From Verrucomicrobiota bacterium (lineage in GTDB: Bacteria; Verrucomicrobiota; Lentisphaeria; JABSQK01; JAJFLO01), in NCBI GenBank assembly GCA_021772635.1, contig JAJFLP010000022.1, positions 1 to 42,897 of the forward strand: a DNA stretch of 42,897 bases, in the 5' to 3' direction. Of the stretch, positions 17,924 through 27,122 are shown one piece after another. Position 1 is the first letter of the stretch, and each line of letters starts with the position of its first letter. The notes beneath the pieces are model-generated. The model was not told the DNA's origin, searched no databases, and worked only from the letters and a program-made list of their open reading frames with translations. The translations under genes and the position numbers were made by a program.

Positions 17924-20002
17924 ATGACACAAGACAATGACAATCAAGTGGGGCCGAAGTCAGAGAGCTCGTCGAAAGAGGTCGAACTCCCGAACCTTTT
18001 CGCAGAGAGTCCACCCCCTGAAAACGGTGATCCGGTGGAGAAGCAGCGATCGGAGCCAAGTGCCCTTCGTAAAATGATCGCGTCTCACTTTATTGAGTAC
18101 GCGTCGTACGTGATAAAAGATCGCGCTATCCCTCATATCAACGACGGACTCAAGCCAGTCCAACGCCGGATACTCCATTCTCTCCGGGAAATGGATGACG
18201 GGAAGTTTCATAAAGTCGCGAACGTCGTCGGAAATACGATGAAGTATCATCCTCATGGAGATGCCTCAATATTCAACGCGCTGGTTCACATTGCGAATAA
18301 AGAATATTTCATCGATAAACAGGGAAACTTCGGAAATATTTTTACAGGTGATCCCGCATCTGCAGCCCGTTATATCGAGTGCCGGCTAAACCCGCTCGCG
18401 AAAGCGGTACTATTTAATAAGGAAATTACCGATTTTTCCGATTCCTATGACGGTCGCAATCTCGAACCTGTCACATTGCCTGCAAAGGTTCCTGTACTAC
18501 TCATGCAGGGCACCGAAGGGATCGCCGTTGGAATGTCGACAAGAATCCTGCCGCATAATTTTTGCGAACTCTTGAAGGCGCAAATCGCGATCCTGCGAAA
18601 ACAGCCTTACCAGATTTATCCTGATTTTCTCCAAAGCTGTATCATGGACGTTTCTGACTATCAGGATGGAAACGGGAAGATTCGATTGCGCGCTAAGATC
18701 GAGACGCACGACCAGAAAACACTGATTATCCGCGAAGTCCCCGCAACAACGACCACCGAACTACTCATGAATTCCATCGAAGACGCCGTGAATAAGGGAA
18801 AATTGAAAGTTGCGTCTCTGAATGATTACACAGCTGAAACCGTTGAGATCGAAATATCTTTACCCCGCGGTGTGTACGCCGATCAAACCGTTAAAGCGTT
18901 ATATGCCTATACGGATTGCGAAGTCTCTGTATCAACAAATTGCCTGCTGATCATGGACGAGCGCCCGGTCGTCATGAACGTCCGGGAGGTGCTCGAGTAT
19001 AATACGGGAAAGCTTGTACAGGATCTGGAACGTGAATTAGTGATCGAGCTCGGAAAGCTTAACGAACTATTTCACGCTAAGACACTGACTCAGATTTTTA
19101 TAGAGAATAGGATCTATAAGAGAATTGAGAACTGCAAAACCTACGAGCTCGTTAAGGAGGAAGTCCATACCGGGTTGAAACCGTTTAAGTCGCAGTTGAA
19201 TCGTAAGGTTACGGACGACGATATCGAGCGACTTCTGCAAATCCCAATCCGGCGAATTTCCCAATTCGACATCGATAAGAATAAGAAAGATCTTGAGGAC
19301 ATTTGCGCACAAATAGAAGAGATTGAAGACCAGTTATCAAACGTAAAGAAATATGCGATCGCATACCTGAAAAAGCTTCTAAAGGAATACGGAAAAAATT
19401 ATCCGCGTCGTACCGTTATAGAGAATATAGAAACCGTCAACGTCCGTGAAATTGCGCTCAGCAATATTAAGGTCGGCTGGGACCGGTCTGGCGGTTATTT
19501 AGGAACCGCTGTCAAAGGTAGTGAAACGTTTAGTTGCACTGAGTATGATAAAATTGTTGTCCTGAATTCCGACGGCACATTTAAAGTTGTTCCGGTGCAG
19601 GAGAAGCTATATATCGGATCGGTTTTTGCCGTGATGAAATCCGATAAAGAACAGATTTATTGTATGATTTACCGAGACAAAAAAAGCCGCCTTAGCTACA
19701 GTAAGCGGTTTCGTATCAATACGTTTGTGCTCGACCGTGATTATAGGGCGACCCCCCCGGGGTGTAAGGTGGAAAAATTATACGACCGATACGGTATTGT
19801 TGTAAAGTGCGAATTCGCACCGGCGAAATATCAGCGGACGGATTACTGCGAGTTAGACTTCGAGGCTGTACCTGTGAGGGGAAGTGCCGCGAAAGGGTTT
19901 AGAATATCGAACAAGAAGATTACGAAATTCCTCCAGATAAAGCGAGGAACGGAACTACGGCCAGGCTCAGAACAAAGCAACGAACGCCATGAGACGGACT
20001 GA
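17924..20002 (+). CDS. parC: Topoisomerase IV subunit A (ParC-like)
   Basis: 692 residues. The breakage-reunion domain has DRAIPHINDGLKPVQRRIL, then the winged helix KVANVVGNTMKYHPHGD and the catalytic tyrosine Y150 in AARYIECRL. TEGIAVGMSTRILPHNFCELL and a coiled-coil gate near 420-510 follow. The C-terminal part (about 520-670) is shorter than the full gyrase A beta-propeller, and no GyrA box is evident, so decatenase function is more likely than supercoiling. DDGKFHKVAN and TGDPASAARYIE recall the Chlamydia/Verrucomicrobia/Lentisphaerae ParC group. An acidic tail-like region at the N-terminus (1-40) is poorly conserved. It is co-transcribed with parE. Confidence 0.92.
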   Translation: MTQDNDNQVGPKSESSSKEVELPNLFAESPPPENGDPVEKQRSEPSALRKMIASHFIEYASYVIKDRAIPHINDGLKPVQRRILHSLREMDDGKFHKVANVVGNTMKYHPHGDASIFNALVHIANKEYFIDKQGNFGNIFTGDPASAARYIECRLNPLAKAVLFNKEITDFSDSYDGRNLEPVTLPAKVPVLLMQGTEGIAVGMSTRILPHNFCELLKAQIAILRKQPYQIYPDFLQSCIMDVSDYQDGNGKIRLRAKIETHDQKTLIIREVPATTTTELLMNSIEDAVNKGKLKVASLNDYTAETVEIEISLPRGVYADQTVKALYAYTDCEVSVSTNCLLIMDERPVVMNVREVLEYNTGKLVQDLERELVIELGKLNELFHAKTLTQIFIENRIYKRIENCKTYELVKEEVHTGLKPFKSQLNRKVTDDDIERLLQIPIRRISQFDIDKNKKDLEDICAQIEEIEDQLSNVKKYAIAYLKKLLKEYGKNYPRRTVIENIETVNVREIALSNIKVGWDRSGGYLGTAVKGSETFSCTEYDKIVVLNSDGTFKVVPVQEKLYIGSVFAVMKSDKEQIYCMIYRDKKSRLSYSKRFRINTFVLDRDYRATPPGCKVEKLYDRYGIVVKCEFAPAKYQRTDYCELDFEAVPVRGSAAKGFRISNKKITKFLQIKRGTELRPGSEQSNERHETD

Positions 20003-20165
20003 TTAACGGTAAGTTCTAATTTGGCGATCTCGGTGGAATAGCAATATTGAAAGGCTAGCTTGCGACGTTCAGCTGTTCGCCGGGTAGCAGGCAATGTCAG
20101 TCCGTAATATCATATTACTAGACTGCAAGTATCGGCAAATCGAAATTTATGACCGAAGGGTTTCT

Positions 20166-21899
20166 ATGAAAATTAATATAATCGTCAAGTTTCTCGTAAT
20201 GGCGCTCATAATCAGTGGCTGCAGCAAGCGACCGCCGTCAGATGATGAAGCACGAACGACAGCGAAAAACTTCTGGAACGCATTCGCCACGGGTGATCAA
20301 CAGGGAGCCAAGAAGCACGTACGAAAAGCAACGGATCTATCACTTTTTGAGTCGACATCCGAGGATTCGGCGAACTCAGAGTATTCGTTTGATAATTTAA
20401 GGAAGCAAGAGGATTTCGTTATACTCGAGACAACCGTGTCCCGAGATGGAGAAATAGCGCTACCAATTAATACAGTATTGGTAGAGGAAGATGGAATTTG
20501 GAAAGTTGACTACGAAAGAACGATGGAATCGCTATTGGATTTGGCATTCAATTATACAGACGACATCGGATTGTCGGTTGATACCGAAATTGAGGAAGAA
20601 GAAGATGATGATGACAGTGAGTACGAAACCACGGACACTGAGTTAGTCTATACGACCGAGGTGTCTGCAAGGCAGTACGTCGTCAAAGGATTTGTTACTT
20701 ATCAAGGGAAGAAATTGAATCTCGAGTCCGCATTAATTACCTCAGTTAAATCCAATAGTATCGGCCTTTCGTTATTCCCGTACGGTTTAACTGAAGAAGA
20801 TATTGAGTTGATCGAATTGAATCCTGCGGGTGGCGAAGTCATGATGGCCTGGGACAAGCAAACTCCGAACGCCAAGTTTTGGAGCGATTGGTCTCCATAT
20901 ATAACTATGACGATTAGTTTTCAAAAGCGCGCGGCCGACTACAGCAAAGATAGAATCGCGGCGTATACAATGAATTTGAACTGGTGGAAAAAACGGAATA
21001 CCGGAGAGTCTTTCAGTTATCAGGGAAAGAATTCGGCAAGTCATTTCGCGGCGTTTACATTCCTCCCCAATGAGCCACCAACCGTTGAGTTTCTTCTGAA
21101 TTACGACGACTCAGAATCGGAAAAAGGCGGGCCTGAGTTCGAGATTCGGATGACTAAAGAGAAAACCAAACGGCGAGTGGAAAAACCCATAACCGAGACG
21201 GCTGCACTACCAGAAAATTTGAAGAACCTCGCCCGTGAACGTTATGAAAGGGAAGTCGCGAAGATCCCGAAGTTCGACAGACACAGTGCCGTCAAGAAAA
21301 TACTCTTAGAGGAGTACAACATTAATCTGGATCTCGTTTCGATAGAACTGAGGACGAAAGCGGACGTCGAGGATCTGATTGACCAACTGGCGGAAGAGAA
21401 AGCGTCTCGCAAATTCACGCGCACGCGGAAAGCTAAGTTAATCGCACAAGCCGAAAAAGAGTTTCCGTTGTATCAGCCTGGTGATGTCATCACTGTGAAA
21501 ACATTGCGCGGATCTGTTAAGGGCGTCCTTAAAGGCATTTCCGAAAAAAAAATTAAAGTTGAACGCTTTCCGATCCTGAAAAGCGATATTGTCTCACCGG
21601 ATCCTGCGTGTTTTGATAAGGCAAGGTGCTTGAAAAGACGCGAACATTTTCTACGAGTTAACTTCGATGTCCCGAAAGACGATTATACGGCTAAAATCAG
21701 GAAGAAGTTAATTAGAAAAACCTATAAGGAACAGGGATTTATTGTCGTCAATAAGAAATGGGTGAGCGCAAATACGATTATAAGAAACGAAATCGACCCG
21801 GTCGTCGATGAGATAGAAGAAAAGTATACGACGGAATTCGAAAAAAGGATAAAAAGGTCCGTGGAAAAACAGTTGCGCCTCGAAGGACTTATTGAGTAA
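20166..21899 (+). CDS. Unrecognised lipoprotein
   Basis: 577 residues from ATG 20166, chosen because GAAGGG lies upstream and because the signal peptide KINIIVKFLVMALIISGC then ends in a lipobox Cys at residue 19. An in-frame ATG at 20094 would put 24 polar residues ahead of the signal and is unlikely. Residues 30-125 look like an NTF2-like fold (ARTTAKNFWNAFATGD and VEEDGIWKVDYERTM). Very acidic EEEEDDDDSE follows near 140. The C-terminal third is charged and helical, with a small beta segment (QPGDVITVKTLRG) and a C-terminal coiled-coil. I do not recognise the family. Its nearest neighbours are parC upstream and a repeat downstream. Confidence 0.8.
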   Translation: MKINIIVKFLVMALIISGCSKRPPSDDEARTTAKNFWNAFATGDQQGAKKHVRKATDLSLFESTSEDSANSEYSFDNLRKQEDFVILETTVSRDGEIALPINTVLVEEDGIWKVDYERTMESLLDLAFNYTDDIGLSVDTEIEEEEDDDDSEYETTDTELVYTTEVSARQYVVKGFVTYQGKKLNLESALITSVKSNSIGLSLFPYGLTEEDIELIELNPAGGEVMMAWDKQTPNAKFWSDWSPYITMTISFQKRAADYSKDRIAAYTMNLNWWKKRNTGESFSYQGKNSASHFAAFTFLPNEPPTVEFLLNYDDSESEKGGPEFEIRMTKEKTKRRVEKPITETAALPENLKNLARERYEREVAKIPKFDRHSAVKKILLEEYNINLDLVSIELRTKADVEDLIDQLAEEKASRKFTRTRKAKLIAQAEKEFPLYQPGDVITVKTLRGSVKGVLKGISEKKIKVERFPILKSDIVSPDPACFDKARCLKRREHFLRVNFDVPKDDYTAKIRKKLIRKTYKEQGFIVVNKKWVSANTIIRNEIDPVVDEIEEKYTTEFEKRIKRSVEKQLRLEGLIE

Positions 21900-21974
21900 G
21901 CGAATGAGATTGTCTCCGAACGAAATTGACTTGTCAGTGTAATTTCGAGTTATTTATGAGATGCCAGGCTACTT

Positions 21975-22113
21975 CTAAAATAAGCGAACATTCCGATTTC
22001 GTAATCTTACTCGTACTCGTAATCTTCTTGGTTTTTCGAGGTGAAGTTTGGGAAGGGATTACGATTATGATTACGAGTACGATTACGAAGAAAATCCAAC
22101 GAAAAGTTCGCTG
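21975..22113. repeat. AATAAGCGAACATTCCGATT repeat, copy 2
   Basis: Longer copy of the 8809-8915 repeat. It starts AAAATAAGCGAACATTCCG and ends CGAAAAGTTCGCTGG. The inner blocks CGTAATCTTACTCGTACTCG and CGAGTACGATTACGAAG are imperfectly inverted. The copies at the two sites differ by small changes, so they are dispersed repeats rather than a recent duplication. Confidence 0.8.
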
Positions 22114-22130
22114 GATCTGGGGCTAGTCTT

Positions 22131-25100
22131 TTACATAAAGTCCCGGGTTCTTATCGCTAAGTCTTTAACTTGAATTTTAGGAACCCAAAGCATCTTAGCG
22201 ACCACGTGTACCACTGATTTCTCTGATTGCAACGAACCTGCAATACCAACTAGTTCTTCCGCTTTGACAATGTGCTTATAACGTTCAAAAATCTGCGGCC
22301 ATAGAATAACGTTAACGAACCCCGTTTCGTCTTCCAGAGTCATAAAAACCACGCCGGACGCAGTCCCCGGACTCTGCCGACAAATAGCGATCCCGGCATA
22401 TCTTACCCATACACCATTTGGTAAACTCTTTACTTCTGACGCACTGGGCAGGCCCTGTGAAGTAAAAACCTCGCGTAGTGGCTCAAGTGGATGCCCTCGC
22501 GTACTGTGGCTTGTCGTCTGATAATCCCAGGTGATTGTCTCAAAGGATTCCAACGAATCGAATTGAGGTGATCCCTCTTCCTCAACCAATGGCAGACGGG
22601 ATTCAGAACCCCTTTCTCCTCCATAAATCTGCCACAGCGAAGATCGTCGGCAACGAATGAATCCCTCAAAAGCACCTGCTTGAGCTAGGGTCTCCAGAGA
22701 TTTTTCATCTAATCGCGTGCGCTCAACGAAGTCCGCCTGAGAGGCGAATGGCCCCGTCTCTCGTGAAATTTGAATCCGTTTCCAGTGACGTTTCCCGACC
22801 CCCTTTATATATCGCAACCCCATCCGCACGCCAAATGACTTTGATGGGACCGCAGGGGGGACCGCAGGAGTCAGACCTTTAGGGACCGCCGGGGTCAGAC
22901 CTTTAGTATTAAGTTTTTGCGAACAAAAACTTAATACTAAAGGTCTGACCCCCACACCCCCCCCAATATCCTCAATATCCTCAATATCCTCCAAAGTACA
23001 ATCCCAGTCGCTAAAACGCACATCGACCGGAAGAATTTTTACGCCGTGCCGCTTTGCATCGTCCACAATGGTTGCCGCAGAATAAAAGCCCATGGGTAAC
23101 GCATTTAGTAAAGCACAGGTGAAGACCTCCGGATAATGGCATTTAAGCCAGGCGGTGGCATATGCGATTAAAGCAAAACTTGCTGCGTGGCTCTCAGGAA
23201 AACCGTATTCTCCGAACCCCGAAATCTGGCGAAAAACGCGTTCTGCGAATGTTGGGCTAATGCCCTTGGCTTTCATCCTTTTAACCAAGCGCTCACGGTG
23301 GCGTTCAATTCTTCCGCTCTTTCGCCACGCGGCCATATCACGCCGCAACTGATCTGCCTCACCTGGGGTATAATCCGCGGCGATCATAGCTAATCGCATT
23401 ACCTGTTCCTGAAAAAGAGGGACACCGAGCGTTTTTTTAAGTACCGGTTCAAGTAAATGATGTGGATAATCGATCGGCTCTATTCCACTTCTGCGTCGGA
23501 GGTAAGGATGCACCATCCCGCCGACGATGGGACCAGGTCTGACAATGCTGACTTCAATGACTAAGTCATAGTAGTTCTTTGGCTTCATCCGCGGGAGCAT
23601 CGCCATTTGCGCACGACTTTCAATCTGAAAGACGCCGACCGTATCGCCTTTCCCGATCATTGAGAACGTTTCCGCGTCGTCAGAGGGAATCCCTGCCATC
23701 GATAACGCTATGCCATAGTACTTTCTGAGCAGATCGAAGCTGTAGTGTAATTGCGTCAACGCTCCCAACCCAAGTAAATCAACCTTGAAAAGGCCGAGTT
23801 CCTCAATATCATCCTTATCCCATTGAATAACTGTTCTCCCGGACATCGTGCCGTTCTCAATCGGGACCAGATCGTGGACAGGTTGGTGTCCTAGCAGGAA
23901 CCCACCTGGATGAATCGAAAGATGACGCGGAAAATCCCTGATTTCATGGACTAATCTGATAAAATGCTTGTTGATCTTAAGACGAGGATTAAATCCGCTC
24001 TTTTTCAACGCCTCTTCAGGTTCACCGATCTGCGCCGCTAACTTCACGTAACGATCAAGAGCCGTTTCTGATAAACCAAGAGCCTTGCCAACGTCTCGAG
24101 CGGCAGATCGTGTCCGATAACGAATAACTGTGGCGACCATAGCCGCGTAGTCACGTCCGTATTTGTCATAGACATATTGAATAACTTCTTCGCGCCTTTG
24201 GTGTTCAATATCCAGATCAATATCCGGAGGCTCCATTCTCTCTCTTGAAATGAATCGCTCGAACAAGAACCCCATCCGCACCGGGTCAACTGCCGTAATC
24301 CCAAGACAATAGCAAACCGCTGAATTAGCCGCCGAGCCGCGCCCCTGACAAATGATATCGTTTCGACGACAAAACCCGACAATCTCCCACATGGTCAGGA
24401 AATACCCGCAGTAATCCAACTCATCAATTAAGACCAGTTCTTTGTTTAACTGGCAAATAACGTCAGCCGGAATTTCATTGGGATAGCGATGATTAGCACC
24501 AGTAAAAGTTTGGAGGCGAAGGTAGACAGAGGACGTCATTCCGTCCGGAAGAAGTTGAGAGGGGTAACGATAGCTAAGCTCGGCAAGCGAAAAGGTACAG
24601 CGCTCTGCTATTTCCTCGCTTCTCTTAACCAGATCGGGGGCATCCCGGAAAAATCCTAAGAAGCCTTTGTTTGATCTTAGACCATGTTCAGCGTTCGGCT
24701 TGATTAACCGACCTGCCTCTGAAATCGTTACACCATGCCGAATGCAAACTAGAATATCCTGTAGTGAACACCGTGAAGGATGATGGTATAGGACCTCCGT
24801 CGATGCCACCGCAGGGATTTCCAGAGTGGCAGCTCGTTCGCGTATCCTTCGTTCATGCCCTACTTCTTTATCGTCACAATGCCGCGTTATAAGCGCGTAT
24901 AAACGATCCCCAAATGCATCTCGCAAATTATGGCCGGTAGCCGCGTTATATTCGTGTCCAGAGATCAACCCTGAATTTCCACCCCATAAAGCAATTAGAC
25001 CCTGATTGTGGCTGAAAACCTCCTCCCAACTGACCGTGCATTCCCCTTTCGCTGAGCGCAAACAACCGGTTGAAAGCAGTCTACATAGGTTTGCATATCC

Positions 25101-25346
25101 CGATCGATCCTGCGCCAGGAGAATAATTCTGGAGCCATCGTCAATATCAATTTCCGAACCGGTGATTAAGTGTACGCCTATTTCGCGAGCCTTAACGTAG
25201 GCGCGCACGATTCCGTAGACCCCGTTTCTATCCGTTAACGCCATAGACCGCAATCCTAAGGCATGACATGTCTCTACCAGTTCCTCAGGATGGCTCGCCC
25301 CTTCAAGAAATGAATAATTACTCTTAACCCATAATGGTGTGTACAT
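22131..25346 (-). CDS. dnaE2: Error-prone DNA polymerase III alpha homologue
   Basis: 1071 residues, typical for DnaE2/ImuC, the translesion polymerase of the SOS mutasome. It has an N-terminal PHP domain (LWVKSNYSFLEGASHPEEL and MALTDRNGVYG). The polymerase catalytic aspartates are in PPDIDLDIEHQRREEVI. FPESHAASFALIAYATAWLK is a strong DnaE2 signature. The C-terminal OB fold includes GFVNVILWP. At residues about 783-834, between DVRFSDWDCTLE and GLRYIKGVGKRHW, there is an inserted stretch encoded by repeats: EDIEDIEDI, then a segment with KGLTPAVP occurring twice. It stays in frame. It lies 129 bases after imuB. The insert lies outside the main catalytic motifs, so activity may survive. Confidence 0.95.
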   Translation of the reverse strand: MYTPLWVKSNYSFLEGASHPEELVETCHALGLRSMALTDRNGVYGIVRAYVKAREIGVHLITGSEIDIDDGSRIILLAQDRSGYANLCRLLSTGCLRSAKGECTVSWEEVFSHNQGLIALWGGNSGLISGHEYNAATGHNLRDAFGDRLYALITRHCDDKEVGHERRIRERAATLEIPAVASTEVLYHHPSRCSLQDILVCIRHGVTISEAGRLIKPNAEHGLRSNKGFLGFFRDAPDLVKRSEEIAERCTFSLAELSYRYPSQLLPDGMTSSVYLRLQTFTGANHRYPNEIPADVICQLNKELVLIDELDYCGYFLTMWEIVGFCRRNDIICQGRGSAANSAVCYCLGITAVDPVRMGFLFERFISRERMEPPDIDLDIEHQRREEVIQYVYDKYGRDYAAMVATVIRYRTRSAARDVGKALGLSETALDRYVKLAAQIGEPEEALKKSGFNPRLKINKHFIRLVHEIRDFPRHLSIHPGGFLLGHQPVHDLVPIENGTMSGRTVIQWDKDDIEELGLFKVDLLGLGALTQLHYSFDLLRKYYGIALSMAGIPSDDAETFSMIGKGDTVGVFQIESRAQMAMLPRMKPKNYYDLVIEVSIVRPGPIVGGMVHPYLRRRSGIEPIDYPHHLLEPVLKKTLGVPLFQEQVMRLAMIAADYTPGEADQLRRDMAAWRKSGRIERHRERLVKRMKAKGISPTFAERVFRQISGFGEYGFPESHAASFALIAYATAWLKCHYPEVFTCALLNALPMGFYSAATIVDDAKRHGVKILPVDVRFSDWDCTLEDIEDIEDIGGGVGVRPLVLSFCSQKLNTKGLTPAVPKGLTPAVPPAVPSKSFGVRMGLRYIKGVGKRHWKRIQISRETGPFASQADFVERTRLDEKSLETLAQAGAFEGFIRCRRSSLWQIYGGERGSESRLPLVEEEGSPQFDSLESFETITWDYQTTSHSTRGHPLEPLREVFTSQGLPSASEVKSLPNGVWVRYAGIAICRQSPGTASGVVFMTLEDETGFVNVILWPQIFERYKHIVKAEELVGIAGSLQSEKSVVHVVAKMLWVPKIQVKDLAIRTRDFM
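22847..22995. repeat. Palindrome and short repeats inside dnaE2
   Basis: A perfect inverted repeat has 28-base arms, 22891-22918 and 22925-22952, and a 6-base loop GCGAAC. The arms begin GGGGTCAGACCTTTAGTATT. A partial direct copy of the arm start lies at 22869-22882. Nine-base tandem units of CTCAATATC lie at 22970-22989. All of it is read as protein on the minus strand. Confidence 0.95.
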
Positions 25347-25475
25347 TTTTTACGTGTTTCGTGTTTCGTATTGCGGTCAACTGTCGCCTACCCACTATCT
25401 TCTATCCTTGGTCATTCATTATTCCTTATTGGACATTGGATATTCAAAATTCGGTAGCCTTCTGCCTCCTGGTAT
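25347..25475. other. imuB-dnaE2 spacer with 7-bp satellite
   Basis: Contains TTTACGTGTTTCGTGTTTCG (7-bp period) near 25350-25370. Similar heptamers occur at 32520-32565 and 36336-36378. No hairpin with a T run in the minus direction was seen, so imuB and dnaE2 may share a transcript. Confidence 0.4.
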
Positions 25476-26948
25476 TTAAACCACCTTCCCCTGCAGAAAC
25501 CAACGCATCTGATGACAATCATAATAGACCCAAAGCAATTCACCCTTCTGTGTCTCTGCATAATGATACTCCCGGTGAATTTCTCTTTCCCACCAACCAC
25601 TTGAGATGATATATGGGCCAGAAATAATCGCAAAATAATGGGGGTCACGCCTGCAGGTGTGACCCCTTTTTTCTTCTGTAGGTGTGACCCCCATTTTCTT
25701 TGGATCCGTATAAACCTGGCGGACAAGCGGCAGGATATCTACTGAACGCGGATTAGGAAGTCTCACCTTATCCAGGAGATCCCACCTGAAACGCCCCTCA
25801 GGGAGATGCGCATCTTCAAGTTTCGCCAGAAGAACGGTATCATCACCAAATTCGGATCGAACAAATGCAAGCGCTTGATTTGCAGCCGCTAGATCACGGT
25901 GGGGTTGCTGAATGATCAATTCCAATTGCTCATCAGAAACAACACCTCCCTCCCCCTCAATTTCAATCTCAACAATGCCCGCACATAATTCTATGCTCAC
26001 CAGACGAAGTGAGAGAAGGCGCAGAACCAACGCCTGATCAAGCGTCGGTTCTGCCGGTTTAACATTGAAACTGAGTTTCTCCTTATTCTCGAGGTATAAC
26101 GAAATCGACAAGCCCACTAATCTTTCCTGCTTCTTGCGCAGTTGATCGAATAAATCCCTGAGACTTTTATCGAGAATCGATATTAACTGGCTAACTGTGA
26201 GTAATGGCTCCGAGAAATCCATTTTTAGACGAAAAGGTTCAGCCTCAAAATCAGGAACCAGAGGCAAAACCAGCTTGCCAGTCGCTTGCTGATGAATTCT
26301 GTATGCATCCTTCCCAAAGCGGCGTAAAACACCAGATGCCGGTAACCGCAAAAACTCCCCAATCGTCTTGATTGCTAATTGAGTTAACGGTTTCCCCGAA
26401 CTTAAAACAACTTCCAGGCACTCCAACGGTACAAACTGGAGTGCATGATGCTCTCTCTCCTTACTTGCAAAAACCTGAACACCCCGACACGATTTCGCAA
26501 GCGCATAACAGGAAAACCGTGTAAACCCAACTACGATGACTGCATGAAAATCTATCTTCAGCAAGTCCGCTCGAATCATCTCCGCCCACCGTTTCAGGGA
26601 AGGATAGAGACGTCCAAGGCCATCAGCAACCAACCAGAAAACTCCAGGCTCGTCTTTAGAAGATTCTATATCCGGAGAAAACTGTTTTAAGCATTCAAAT
26701 ATTGCACCTGTATACTTTTCGACGTCCCTACTCGAAACCACACCGGATCTCAGGTTATTGACGGTAGATAAGGCCGTTGCAAACCGCATGCCTACCTTAA
26801 GCCCCTTGCTTTGTGCACTTTTGTTTACCCTTAGGATCCTGCCCCAGGATTTATCACGATCCACTTCGACCACGGGAAAACGGCGCCAATCAGGATGATT
26901 TCTCAGCAAAATTTGTATGGAAAAATCGAGAACATTAACACATGCCAT
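25476..26948 (-). CDS. imuB: ImuB, Y-family polymerase-like mutasome hub
   Basis: Non-catalytic Y-family homologue that bridges the beta clamp, ImuA and DnaE2. Start ATG 26948 is chosen because family members begin MACV; ATG 26984 would add 12 residues. N-terminal LLRNHPDWRRFPVVEVD and GLKVGMR fit. The palm has VADGLGRLYPS where active Y-family enzymes have catalytic acids, as expected for ImuB. The C-terminal part ends with family-typical ISGPY, SSGWW, REYHYAETQKGELLWVYYD and RWFLQG. About 20 residues (near 418-438), encoded by a palindromic repeat, are inserted just ahead of ISGPY. The reading frame is intact. Confidence 0.92.
   Translation of the reverse strand: MACVNVLDFSIQILLRNHPDWRRFPVVEVDRDKSWGRILRVNKSAQSKGLKVGMRFATALSTVNNLRSGVVSSRDVEKYTGAIFECLKQFSPDIESSKDEPGVFWLVADGLGRLYPSLKRWAEMIRADLLKIDFHAVIVVGFTRFSCYALAKSCRGVQVFASKEREHHALQFVPLECLEVVLSSGKPLTQLAIKTIGEFLRLPASGVLRRFGKDAYRIHQQATGKLVLPLVPDFEAEPFRLKMDFSEPLLTVSQLISILDKSLRDLFDQLRKKQERLVGLSISLYLENKEKLSFNVKPAEPTLDQALVLRLLSLRLVSIELCAGIVEIEIEGEGGVVSDEQLELIIQQPHRDLAAANQALAFVRSEFGDDTVLLAKLEDAHLPEGRFRWDLLDKVRLPNPRSVDILPLVRQVYTDPKKMGVTPTEEKRGHTCRRDPHYFAIISGPYIISSGWWEREIHREYHYAETQKGELLWVYYDCHQMRWFLQGKVV
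25637..25695. repeat. GGGGTCAC palindrome inside imuB
   Basis: The outer inverted pair AATGGGGGTCAC (25637-25648) and GTGACCCCCATT (25684-25695) is perfect. Within it lies a near-perfect 26-base palindrome, GGGGTCACGCCTG followed by CAGGTGTGACCCC (25641-25666). It is read as protein. It resembles the GGGGTCAGACC element in dnaE2 in its GGGGTCA end. Confidence 0.9.
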
Positions 26949-27023
26949 CCTGGCCACAACACACCTCTGTATACTGACGACCATTAGGTTTTTGAATACT
27001 GTCCGGAATCACTCGGCTAATTC

Positions 27024-27122
27024 AATGAATTACCCCGCCGCAGAGCAGACGGGGTATCGGCTTTGGAAATAGTTTTGATATCGCGGTAAACCGCGGGGAA
27101 TGAAACCCCATTATGTGGGTTC
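27024..27122. repeat. GGGAATGAAACCC family (copy 2)
   Basis: Lies between imuA and imuB. It includes TACCCCG and CGGGGTA (27030-27056), CGCGG and CCGCG around TAAA, then GGGGAATGAAACCCC. Its right end touches the imuA stop codon. Confidence 0.65.

Noticed and set aside
22847..22995. Intein in dnaE2
   Set aside because: The insert is only about 50 residues, lacks the Cys/Ser start and His-Asn end of inteins, and is a DNA palindrome.
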